Positions 7,981-15,364 of a stretch of 64,000 nt of DNA are shown in pieces. The notes under the pieces are model-generated. The model was not told where the DNA came from, ran no database searches, and saw nothing but the letters and a program-made list of their open reading frames with translations. Position 1 is the first letter of the stretch, and every line of letters starts with the position of its first letter. The position numbers and the translations under genes are program-made. Source of the DNA: an uncultured bacterium (GTDB lineage: Bacteria > Elusimicrobiota > Elusimicrobia > Elusimicrobiales > Elusimicrobiaceae); contig CASEWB010000006.1 of the NCBI GenBank assembly GCA_949291545.1, forward strand, positions 62,001 to 126,000, given 5' to 3'.

Positions 7981-8940
7981 ATGTCGAGTACAAAACCTTT
8001 TAAAATTTTATCAATAGATGGGGGCGGAATTAAAGGAGCCTTTGTAGCATCCCTCTTGGCCGACCTTGAGAAACAATATTGTCACTCTGGGGGGAATGTA
8101 GCATCTTATTTCGATTTGATTGTAGGAACTTCCACCGGAGGGATCCTAGCATTAGGCCTTGGCTTGGGGATGCCAGCTGCAGATATTTTAAACTTTTATC
8201 AAAAATACGGACCCCAAATTTTTCCCCAAACAATCTGTCTTCCAAAAAAATTATTAAAATGGATTCTTAAAGGCAAATATGAGCGTGCTCCTTTAGAAGA
8301 TGCGCTAAAAAATGTATTTGGAAATAGAAAATTAGGGGAAGCTATAACCCGTCTTGTAATTCCTTCTTTTAATTTACAAACCGGCGAGGTACACTTATAC
8401 AAAACAGCACATCATGAACGCTTGCGGGGGGATTACAAAGAACAGGCCTATGCCGTTGCCCTCGCCACTTCAGCAGCCCCAACGTACTTCCCGACATATT
8501 TTTTGAGAAATATTCCTCTGATTGATGGTGGAATATGGGCAAATGATCCGGCATTAGTAGCCATTACTGAAGCCCAAACGTTACTGGGGCAAGATGTTAA
8601 AAATATATCTATGTTAAGTATTGGTTGTACACAAGAACCACTCAATATTTCATCCTCTACAAAAAGTGCATTCGGTTGGGCTCTTCATATATCAGATCTA
8701 TTTACACGAGCACAAATGTCCGCCGCCTCAAGTTCCGCACAATTATTATTATCAGAACGCTATATTCGCATATCTCCTACTGTACCTAACGGAAAATTTA
8801 GTCTCGATGGAAGCCAGTGCCTCAATGAACTCGTTGCCTTAGGAGAAACGGAAGCAAGAAAAGCTTCTCCCAAAGTAAAACATTTTTTTGAAACTAAAAT
8901 AGACCCTTTTGAACCATTTTATAGAAGTGAGGAAAAATAA
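7981..8940 (+). CDS. capV: CBASS effector CapV, patatin-like phospholipase
   Basis: A 319-aa patatin-fold lipase. The oxyanion glycines are in SIDGGGIKGAF (11-21), the nucleophile serine is S51 in GTSTGG, and the dyad aspartate is D182 in IDGGIWANDP. In CBASS such effectors are switched on by a cyclic nucleotide and degrade the inner membrane, killing the infected cell before phage release. The family assignment is strengthened by context: the CD-NTase gene overlaps its stop codon (TAATG) and an E2-like gene follows. Start ATG at 7981 is preceded by an AAGAAG-type site. All catalytic residues are present, so the effector looks functional. Confidence 0.92.
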   Translation: MSSTKPFKILSIDGGGIKGAFVASLLADLEKQYCHSGGNVASYFDLIVGTSTGGILALGLGLGMPAADILNFYQKYGPQIFPQTICLPKKLLKWILKGKYERAPLEDALKNVFGNRKLGEAITRLVIPSFNLQTGEVHLYKTAHHERLRGDYKEQAYAVALATSAAPTYFPTYFLRNIPLIDGGIWANDPALVAITEAQTLLGQDVKNISMLSIGCTQEPLNISSSTKSAFGWALHISDLFTRAQMSAASSSAQLLLSERYIRISPTVPNGKFSLDGSQCLNELVALGETEARKASPKVKHFFETKIDPFEPFYRSEEK

Positions 8941-10037
8941 TGTTAAATCTAGAAAATTTATTACACACTATTTGCCAGAACCTTCAAATAGCCCAACCGC
9001 AATATACTTTAGCCAGAGAAAAATATGAAGAGATACAAAGGGAACTTCAACGAGTTGGTAGCCCTTTTTCAACTTATAATTTAGAAATCTTTCCCCAAGG
9101 ATCTTTTGCTATACAAACGACCGTAAAACCGCTCTCACGAGAAGAATACGATGTCGATTTGGTTTGTTTGCTTAAAGATGGGGCAACGATTTCCCTCGAT
9201 CCCATGAATTTACTTACCGAATTGAAAAGCTTTCTAATTAAACTCTATGGAATAAATAATGTTGAATTAAAAAAACGTTGTGTTTGTGTAAATTTTTCGC
9301 GACAGTTTCATTTGGATATCTTGCCCGCCATCCCAGACCGCCTGCGTGGAGAAGATAATTTGCTAATCCCAGATCGAGAAATTAAGACATGGATATCTTC
9401 AAACCCTCGTGGATACCGAAAATGGTTCTTAGAACAATGTGAACGCCGTGTATTAACATCCTCCAAAAACGAACCTTTGCCCAAGCGTCCTTCTGCCTAT
9501 ACACAGAGTCCTTTGCAAAACACAGTACAACTATTTAAACGCTGGAGGGATGTAGCTTTTAAAGGAATGAATGAAAATTGGCAACCGCGATCTATTGTAT
9601 TAACTACTCTTTTAGCCAATGCATATCAAGGAGAAAATACGATTCTTACGGCTTTTTCTTCAGCACTCAATGATATTAAGCAAAAAGTTGATAGTCACAC
9701 ATCGCCATTAGCCGTTCTCAACCCGCTTGATAGCCAAGAATGCTTCAGCGAAAAATGGTATGAAGATCCGGAGGGATATTTTCATTTTCGTTCCCAAATT
9801 GCTGCATTAGCGCAAGATTTTATATCGTTACAAAAAACTACTTCGCTATCCAATCAAAAAATGATTTTAAGTCGTCTATTTGGAGAACCGATAGTAAATC
9901 AAGCTCTAACCACCGTAGCCAAGGCAATTGCCTCTCCAGAAACAGCAAAAAATCTCCGTGTTACTAATACGGGGAAATTAACAACAGCTATGGCAAACAC
10001 CTTAGCCGTACCCAAACATACTTTTTATGGTAATTAA
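8940..10037 (+). CDS. CBASS cGAS/DncV-like nucleotidyltransferase (CD-NTase)
   Basis: A 365-aa nucleotidyltransferase of the SMODS/CD-NTase type. The signature is complete: GS at 54-55 in FPQGSFAIQT, DVD at 71-73 (the two metal ligands), and a third aspartate at 126 in FHLDILPA. The enzyme would sense infection and make a cyclic di- or trinucleotide that activates CapV. The clade and the exact product cannot be told from sequence reading alone. It overlaps capV by one base and the E2-like gene by 11 bases, a tight translationally coupled operon. The C-terminus ends in a flexible tail (TLAVPKHTFYGN), which in type II systems is the point of conjugation by Cap2. Confidence 0.92.
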   Translation: MLNLENLLHTICQNLQIAQPQYTLAREKYEEIQRELQRVGSPFSTYNLEIFPQGSFAIQTTVKPLSREEYDVDLVCLLKDGATISLDPMNLLTELKSFLIKLYGINNVELKKRCVCVNFSRQFHLDILPAIPDRLRGEDNLLIPDREIKTWISSNPRGYRKWFLEQCERRVLTSSKNEPLPKRPSAYTQSPLQNTVQLFKRWRDVAFKGMNENWQPRSIVLTTLLANAYQGENTILTAFSSALNDIKQKVDSHTSPLAVLNPLDSQECFSEKWYEDPEGYFHFRSQIAALAQDFISLQKTTSLSNQKMILSRLFGEPIVNQALTTVAKAIASPETAKNLRVTNTGKLTTAMANTLAVPKHTFYGN

Positions 10038-10482
10038 ATTCTGGAAAAATCCGTCAAATAAGAAACCACGACCGATTCAATGGCAAATAACCGAAATGAA
10101 ACGCTGTTTCCCTTCTTTTACCGTAATTAACAAAAGCGCCCATTTTGTGATCTGGCAGGGTATCTTACAACCTGATTCTTCCATGAACAGTTATACCATT
10201 GAATTGGAATATAAGCGAGGAGAACGCCCGAAGGTTTTTGTTATTAATCCAAAATTAGAAGATTTACCTGAAAAACCCATCCCCCATCTATATCCTAAAG
10301 ATGCTTTAAACAAAGAACGAAATTTATGTTTATACTTTCCCGCTGCCAACGAATTCACACAACAAGATTTTATAGCTCACACAATTGTTCCTTGGACATC
10401 GCACTGGCTATTTTGTTATGAAATATGGCGCTTAACTGGCCAATGGGTGGGTGGCGGAAAACATCCTCCAAAAGGCAAATAA
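10027..10482 (+). CDS. CBASS stand-alone E2-like protein (short type II Cap2)
   Basis: A 151-aa protein with the bacterial E2-like pattern: an HLYP strand at 87-90, the active-site cysteine C101 in NLCLYFP, and then the W...HW..YE.W..TG.W helix region to residue 143. Full-length Cap2 is an E1-E2 fusion of about 600 aa with a JAB protease partner; here neither E1 nor JAB is present, which matches the described short type II CBASS architecture in which a lone E2 modifies and primes the CD-NTase. It starts inside the CD-NTase gene (11-nt overlap). No further gene follows on this strand, so the operon is three genes long. Confidence 0.85.
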   Translation: MVIKFWKNPSNKKPRPIQWQITEMKRCFPSFTVINKSAHFVIWQGILQPDSSMNSYTIELEYKRGERPKVFVINPKLEDLPEKPIPHLYPKDALNKERNLCLYFPAANEFTQQDFIAHTIVPWTSHWLFCYEIWRLTGQWVGGGKHPPKGK

Positions 10483-10543
10483 ATATTGCAATCGCTTAAC
10501 CTTCCTAGCATACAGCTTTTAAAAATTTACTTAAAAATGAGTA

Positions 10544-10945
10544 TTTTTCCCTGCTTGTTCCCTGTTCCGAATTTTAGGGAATTTGTTAGATTTGTATCGG
10601 GTGTTAGTACGGGAAACCTTTAAAATTTCAAATAAATTCTTTATTTTTCCCTGTATTTACCCTGTTTAGCAGGGAAATAGCATCTCTCGTCTGTTTGTCC
10701 CCTGTTTAAAAGCCATTTTCCTCGCTTTATCGTCGCTTTGGGAGTTAGCATTCTCGCCGCTTTCTCCCCGCTTCAAAATTTATCAAAAAGTACCATTTTC
10801 AGCCGCTTTTCTGTCGCTTTAGCAAAACAGAAAAACTAGCACTTTTTGCCGCTTCATTGCCGCTTTGCTGAAAAATTAGAAATGCCATTTTCAACCGCTT
10901 TTCTACCGCTTTGGAAAGAAAAAAATGCCATTTTTTGCCTGTTTG
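10544..10945. repeat. Degenerate tandem repeat array, about 45-bp period
   Basis: About eight imperfect units sit between the CBASS operon and the island border. The right part uses a unit of CCATTTTC, then CCGCTTTTCT, then CGCTTT, with unit starts near 10712, 10747, 10792, 10838, 10883 and 10926, so the last steps are 43-46 bp. The left part has the same layout but uses pairs of CCCTG / CCCTGTT about 11 bp apart (10544-10566, 10644-10667, 10689-10707). Within each unit the two core heptamers are one helical turn apart. Units are too divergent and lack spacers of CRISPR type. Function unknown. Confidence 0.65.
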
Positions 10946-10989
10946 AAAAATCAGCATAATGCTGCCCAAACTACACCCACCGTATAAAT

Positions 10990-11018
10990 TTAAAACCCCG
11001 CTTTTGCGGGGTTTTTAT
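10990..11018. terminator. Bidirectional terminator, left copy of a pair
   Basis: AAAACCCCGC and GCGGGGTTTT form a 10-bp stem with a TTTT loop, followed by T/A-rich sequence on both sides. A near-identical hairpin lies at 11194-11218, with similar TATAAAT flanks. Confidence 0.75.
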
Positions 11019-11193
11019 ATTATGCGGTTGGAGCGGCACAAACTGCTTTGTGCCGCGTAGGGATTTGAAAGGCGCAGCGATGTTTTGGTTTGCGCCTGCT
11101 AGTGCGCAAGGCCAAAACCGCGAGCCCGGTCTGCAGGAAAATCCCGTCAGGAATTTTACCGGAAGGCGAATCCCTCCCTCTCCATATAAATAT
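11019..11193. other. Hairpin-dense border segment with tRNA-Ser-like 3' end
   Basis: No gene here. Features are a perfect 10-bp hairpin with CTGC loop (11033-11056), a stem GGCGCA/TGCGCC (11071-11096), a large imperfect hairpin around 11085-11117, and a stretch CGAATCCCTCCCTCTCC (11167-11183) that looks like the T-arm plus acceptor 3' end of a serine tRNA. No complete tRNA is present. Together with the flanking twin terminators it marks the likely right edge of the accessory island, possibly an old attachment site. Confidence 0.4.
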
Positions 11194-11218
11194 AAAACCC
11201 CGCTGGCGCGGGGTTTTA
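11194..11218. terminator. Bidirectional terminator, right copy of a pair
   Basis: AAAACCCCGC, TGGC loop, GCGGGGTTTT. It repeats the hairpin at 10990-11018 with only the loop and a few flanking bases changed. Confidence 0.7.
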
Positions 11219-11324
11219 TATTTATTGGCTCAAACGGCACAAACAATCGGTTCCGCCGGACCCATATATTAGACAGGTCTTTAGGCCCTGTCGAAGCGTT
11301 TTACAAAACGCTACAATAAAATAA

Positions 11325-12185
11325 ATGAAACCCTTGGCTTTATCTGTTTTACTTTGTGCCTTTTATGTTTTAGCAGCCTGTCCGCCGGCCCAGGCGCGGG
11401 TGTATTGGCTGGGCCGCAATATCGATATGGCGTTGCAATTTGGCATTCACACTAAGCAGGATTGGCGTTTTGTCCGTTCGTATGGACATTCGCTACTGGT
11501 GGTCCTTCCGCAAAATCCGCAGGCGTTTGCCCGCAAATATAACCCCCGAAATCCCCAAGCGTATTTTAAAGAGTTGGAGCAAGATTTTGGCCACGGATAC
11601 AAAGGCTTTATTATTGCTGCCTATGCCGAAAAAGGCACCCAACTTATCGGGCACGCGGACGGCTATTTAGTGGCCCACCTAAACGCCCCGCGGGAAATGG
11701 AGTCCGTACGGGATTTCTTTGCCCAAACAGGCAACCAAAAATGGAACTTTGCGTTTGGGGAAGTGTTTTCCCCCTATTCTGACGAAGATTTTGCCTTGCG
11801 CCTCTTGCAGCGCGCCCGGCACTATATGGCCTATACGCGCCGCCGCCCGCTGCCTTACGGCACATTCTTTTCCGTTACCGAGCCGTACCACAGCACCCGC
11901 CCCAATAAAGCCGTCAACTGCAATGCCTTTGCTTATTCACTGGTGCGCTATGCCGGAGCCGCCCGAATACCCGACCTCTATGCCCAACGTGTTATGCCAG
12001 GCATTGCACGGTTGCTTCCGCGCCAATTATTCGAGCCACGCCCGGCCGGTGCGCCGCGTTTGCCCAAACTTACCCGATATACCATTGCCCCCTACACAGC
12101 CGCCATCCGGCAGGTATACCTCCAGCATATTATCCAACGCCAACTGAAGAATTCCCTATCCCACGCTTCCAAAAAGATAAAATAA
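11325..12185 (+). CDS. Secreted protein of unknown function, possible papain-like fold
   Basis: A 286-aa protein with a clear signal peptide (about 1-24, ending AQA). I do not recognise the family. A histidine in a strand (SYGHSLLVV, about 53-61) and, much later, a cysteine at the head of a helix (NCNAFAYSLVRYAG, about 203-216) are arranged as in permuted NlpC/P60-type cysteine peptidases, which is only a suggestion. Two small hairpins (11272-11292 and 11295-11311) lie directly upstream and no Shine-Dalgarno site is visible. It ends 4 bp before the metallo-hydrolase gene, so the two form an operon. Confidence 0.7.
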   Translation: MKPLALSVLLCAFYVLAACPPAQARVYWLGRNIDMALQFGIHTKQDWRFVRSYGHSLLVVLPQNPQAFARKYNPRNPQAYFKELEQDFGHGYKGFIIAAYAEKGTQLIGHADGYLVAHLNAPREMESVRDFFAQTGNQKWNFAFGEVFSPYSDEDFALRLLQRARHYMAYTRRRPLPYGTFFSVTEPYHSTRPNKAVNCNAFAYSLVRYAGAARIPDLYAQRVMPGIARLLPRQLFEPRPAGAPRLPKLTRYTIAPYTAAIRQVYLQHIIQRQLKNSLSHASKKIK

Positions 12186-12189
12186 ATAT

Positions 12190-12999
12190 ATGTCTACCCA
12201 ACTGATTTTATTAGGGACAGGCAATGCGCTTGTCACTAAATGCTACAACACCTGCTTTGCTTTGCAAAACGGCGAGCAGTATTTCCTGACGGATGCCGGC
12301 GGCGGAAACGGCATTTTGGCCCAGCTGGAAAAAGCCTCTATCCCCTTGGCGCAAGTTCCGGCCTTGTTTGTAACGCACGGGCACACGGACCATATTTTAG
12401 GCGTCATTTGGGTAATCCGGCTGGCGGCCTCTCTCTTTATGCGCGGGAAACACCCGGGCTTGACCATTTATTGCCACGACGAATGCGAGGAAAAACTCCG
12501 CACTTTTTGCCGTATGACGCTGACCGCCAAACTGCAAGCTGTATTGGACCACGGAATAAAGTTCGTCCGCCTGCAGGACGGAGATACATTCACAGCCGCC
12601 GGTTTTTCCTGCACCGCTTTTGACATTCGCTCCACCAAAACCAAACAATTCGGCTACCGCGCCGTCCTGCCGGACGGGCAAGTACTGGTCTGCCTGGGGG
12701 ACGAACCATACAACCCCGCTTGCCAACGCTACGCCCAAGGGGCGGATTGGCTGCTTTCGGAAGCTTTCTGTTTGTATGCGGAGCGGGATATTTTTAACCC
12801 CTATGAAAAGCACCACAGCACCGCCTTGGACGCAGCCCGCACCGCACGGGAACTGGGCGCCAAAAAGCTGGTGCTCTACCACACGCAGGATAACTGCCTG
12901 CCCGAACGAAAACGTTTGTATACGGCCGAAGCCAAACTGGAATTTAGTGGCCCGGTATATGTGCCAGACGATTTGGAAACACTGGGCCTGGCCCGCTGA
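12190..12999 (+). CDS. Metallo-beta-lactamase-fold hydrolase, RNase Z-like
   Basis: A 269-aa protein with the MBL zinc motif THGHTDH (about 62-68), an N-terminal LGTGNA strand as in RNase Z/ElaC-like proteins, a later Asp (LGDEPYN), and a C-terminal histidine in LYHTQDN. RNase Z matures tRNA 3' ends; since the tRNAs in this window lack encoded CCA, an RNase Z would be needed, but this protein could also be a different MBL hydrolase because the RNase Z exosite arm is not obvious. It is followed directly by a strong terminator. Confidence 0.75.
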   Translation: MSTQLILLGTGNALVTKCYNTCFALQNGEQYFLTDAGGGNGILAQLEKASIPLAQVPALFVTHGHTDHILGVIWVIRLAASLFMRGKHPGLTIYCHDECEEKLRTFCRMTLTAKLQAVLDHGIKFVRLQDGDTFTAAGFSCTAFDIRSTKTKQFGYRAVLPDGQVLVCLGDEPYNPACQRYAQGADWLLSEAFCLYAERDIFNPYEKHHSTALDAARTARELGAKKLVLYHTQDNCLPERKRLYTAEAKLEFSGPVYVPDDLETLGLAR

Positions 13000-13013
13000 G
13001 TTTAACGTAACGC

Positions 13014-13043
13014 AAAAACCCCGCTCATAAAAGCGGGGTTTTT
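13014..13043. terminator. Bidirectional terminator
   Basis: AAAAACCCCGCT and AGCGGGGTTTTT form a long stem between two convergent genes, with T-rich tails on both strands. Confidence 0.85.
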
Positions 13044-13067
13044 GTTTTTTGCAAAAGAGGTTTCCCC

Positions 13068-13595
13068 TCAGCTGCGGTAGGGGTCTTCGGCCGGGGTTTC
13101 TTCCTCGTCGAAGTCTTCTTCTTCGGCGCGGATAGCCTTGGCAAACTCGGCCCAGTCTTTGGCGGGAGCTTCAAAATTGATGTTCAGGCCCGTGTTGGAA
13201 TAAGGACCAAACACTTTGTTCTCCCCCGCAAAAATATTTTGTTCCAACGTCAGCTGCAACAAAAAATTATCCGGCAAATTATAAGTGGAGCAACACGCCG
13301 CCGGCGGCGGAACCGGACGCATATACAAAGACACTTTTGGCTCCAGCATATTCCAGTTGTTTTCCTTCCGCTCGGCCAGCGTTTCGGCGATAAAATCCGA
13401 AAGATAAATGCTTTCTTCGTCCTTTAGCGCCACCAGTTTCTCCGCCAAAGCCGGGTTAAAAACGCTTTCTCCCTCACAATATAACCCCAGCTGGTATTCC
13501 ATAAATTCCCCTTCGCTGCCGGGGTTGGACCAGATGGTCAGCGGGGTGATTTCCAGCTCTAAATGTCCTTTTTTGCCAAATCTAATTTTTGCCAT
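13068..13595 (-). CDS. Hypothetical cytosolic protein with acidic C-terminus
   Basis: 175 aa, starting MAKIRFGKKGHLELEITPL. The start at 13595 is chosen because AGGAG lies 7 nt upstream; an upstream in-frame extension lacks such a site. The body alternates beta strands (SLYMRPVPP, FLLQLTLEQ) and ends with a highly acidic tail (EEEDFDEEET). No signal peptide or membrane segment. I do not recognise the family. It stands alone between a terminator and a divergent gene. Confidence 0.7.
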   Translation of the reverse strand: MAKIRFGKKGHLELEITPLTIWSNPGSEGEFMEYQLGLYCEGESVFNPALAEKLVALKDEESIYLSDFIAETLAERKENNWNMLEPKVSLYMRPVPPPAACCSTYNLPDNFLLQLTLEQNIFAGENKVFGPYSNTGLNINFEAPAKDWAEFAKAIRAEEEDFDEEETPAEDPYRS

Positions 13596-13788
13596 AAACA
13601 CTCCTATTATTCTTAAAATTTCTACCTGCCTGCCAGTCCCGCCGTCAATACCGCACCGGCCGGGCATGCCTGCAATAAGCGAAAGCAGGCAACAAAAATT
13701 TACCCCGCAAAGCAGGATATTCTTTTCATATTAGTTTTATTATATTTATTTTCAGTTCATTTTGATAGAATATAGAAAAGGATTTTTT

Positions 13789-14418
13789 ATGCGTTATATT
13801 CTTTATTTATTTACCATGGCGCTGTTGTTTGTAGGCGGAATGATGGTGGGCAATTTGTATCTTCCTCAGCAAGGGGCTACGCTGGCGGCCTCCGTTTCGG
13901 TGCCGCCTCTCTCACAAGAGAACCCTGTCCTGCAGGCTGTTTCCGCTCAAACCGCCCAACGCAATCTTTCTATTTTAAACGAAGCGCTCCAATCCTGCCC
14001 AGTAGTAGTGAACGAAGAAAAAGACCGTCTGGTAAATCAAATCCGCCTCTTAATGGCTTTAAACAATTTCGAAATTAAAAAAGCACAGCTGGAATTGGAA
14101 ATTGCCAAAAACACGGACGCTAACCGCCCCACTTCCCAATTTGTACAAGCCGTTACGGCTTACAACGAAGCCCGCACCCAGGCAGAGCAACTGGCTAACG
14201 AACTATTCCCCCTGCCCGAACCGGTTGCGGAAGAAGCCACCAACGCCGAGGGCGACGAAGCCGCCGTTTCTAAAAAAGCCTCCTCCGCTACGGCTTCCCA
14301 GCCGCTTCCCGCACAAGCCGAAAAGACGCTTTCTTCCGGCACGGCCAAGAACAAAACTTCTTCCGCCCAACAAAAAACCTCTGCCGCAGCCGCAGCAGAG
14401 GCTTCCGCTAAAAAATAA
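13789..14418 (+). CDS. Membrane-anchored or exported protein with Ala/Ser/Lys-rich tail
   Basis: 209 aa from the start at 13789 (AAGG site upstream; an earlier TTG is less likely). An N-terminal hydrophobic segment (YILYLFTMALLFVGGMMVG) anchors or exports it. Residues about 65-150 are a helical coiled-coil-like region with heptad character; from about 155 the sequence is low-complexity, rich in A, S, K, Q and E. No known domain seen. It may be an envelope spacer or adaptor protein. Confidence 0.7.
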   Translation: MRYILYLFTMALLFVGGMMVGNLYLPQQGATLAASVSVPPLSQENPVLQAVSAQTAQRNLSILNEALQSCPVVVNEEKDRLVNQIRLLMALNNFEIKKAQLELEIAKNTDANRPTSQFVQAVTAYNEARTQAEQLANELFPLPEPVAEEATNAEGDEAAVSKKASSATASQPLPAQAEKTLSSGTAKNKTSSAQQKTSAAAAAEASAKK

Positions 14419-14422
14419 CAAT

Positions 14423-15355
14423 TTATAGGTTGTATTTATCCAGCACTACATGCGAGGCGGTTTTGTGGGTAAACTTCGTTTGTGGCCCCACAATAACGTC
14501 CTGCAGCGTGCACTCCGTCAACTCCGCTTCATACGCTACCGACACATAAGGCCCCAACACGCAATTCCGGGCGCTTACGCCCTCGGCAATCCAACACGGC
14601 GGTATAATTTTATTTTGTTTTTCCACTTCAGCAGGCACTTGGTGGTGGCGGTCCAAAAGCAACCGGTTCGTCTGCAGCAACACTTCCACCGTGCCGCAAT
14701 CAAACCAGTCGTCCATTTCCACGGGCACAATTTCCACCCCGCGGCCAAGCAAGACCGACAAGGCGTCTGTCAGTTGGATTTCATTTTTAACCGTTTTGCC
14801 GGAGCGGATTACTTCTTCCAACGCGTCAAATAACTGGGCAGACTCCAAAAATGCATACGCGCCGATAATAGCCAGATTGGATTTGGGCTTTTCGGGCTTT
14901 TCTTCAAACGAAACAATCCGCCCGTTTTTCATTTCCACAATGCCAAAGCGAGACGGATCCTGCACGGTGCGGATACCGATAGCATTTTTCCCGCCAAACA
15001 CCAACGGTTTCAAATCGCCGTCTACAATCGTATCCCCCAGCAAAACAAAGCACGGACCCGCCACATACGGTTTAGCCAGGTAAACAGCGTGGCCCAAACC
15101 CTTAGGCTCGGGCTGTTCCACAAACGTTACGTCCAAGTGCGGGTACTGGGATTGCACAAACTCCACAATCGCTTCTTTTTTATACCCGACAATAAACACA
15201 ACTTTTTTTATTCCCAAACTTTCCACTTGGTCCAAGATATGGCCCAAAATGGGTTTGCCCGCCACCGTAATCATAGTTTTAGGCATATTGGCCGTATACG
15301 GCAACAGCCGTACGCCCTTGCCGGCGGCGGGAATAATGGCGGTAAATGGCTTCAT
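14423..15355 (-). CDS. Sugar-1-phosphate nucleotidylyltransferase
   Basis: 310 aa. The N-terminal Rossmann-like domain has IIPAAGKGVRLLPYT and MPKTMITVAGKP, the signature of glucose-1-phosphate thymidylyl/uridylyltransferases, then a LLGDT metal site and a FEEKP strand. After about residue 240 a short left-handed beta-helix-like tail is present. The enzyme would make an NDP-sugar for cell-envelope glycans or storage polysaccharide; the nucleotide and sugar cannot be fixed from sequence. It follows the amylomaltase gene by 9 bp in a likely operon. Confidence 0.85.
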   Translation of the reverse strand: MKPFTAIIPAAGKGVRLLPYTANMPKTMITVAGKPILGHILDQVESLGIKKVVFIVGYKKEAIVEFVQSQYPHLDVTFVEQPEPKGLGHAVYLAKPYVAGPCFVLLGDTIVDGDLKPLVFGGKNAIGIRTVQDPSRFGIVEMKNGRIVSFEEKPEKPKSNLAIIGAYAFLESAQLFDALEEVIRSGKTVKNEIQLTDALSVLLGRGVEIVPVEMDDWFDCGTVEVLLQTNRLLLDRHHQVPAEVEKQNKIIPPCWIAEGVSARNCVLGPYVSVAYEAELTECTLQDVIVGPQTKFTHKTASHVVLDKYNL

Positions 15356-15364
15356 ACAAGGGCC

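Noticed and set aside
10544-10945. CRISPR array
   Set aside because: Units are imperfect, there are no unique spacers of constant size between identical repeats, and no cas gene is present.
11019-11193. Complete tRNA-Ser gene
   Set aside because: Only the 3' end resembles a tRNA; no anticodon arm or 5' acceptor strand pairs with it.
11050-11319. Small protein genes in the border segment
   Set aside because: Frames cross the strong terminator hairpin and have no ribosome site.
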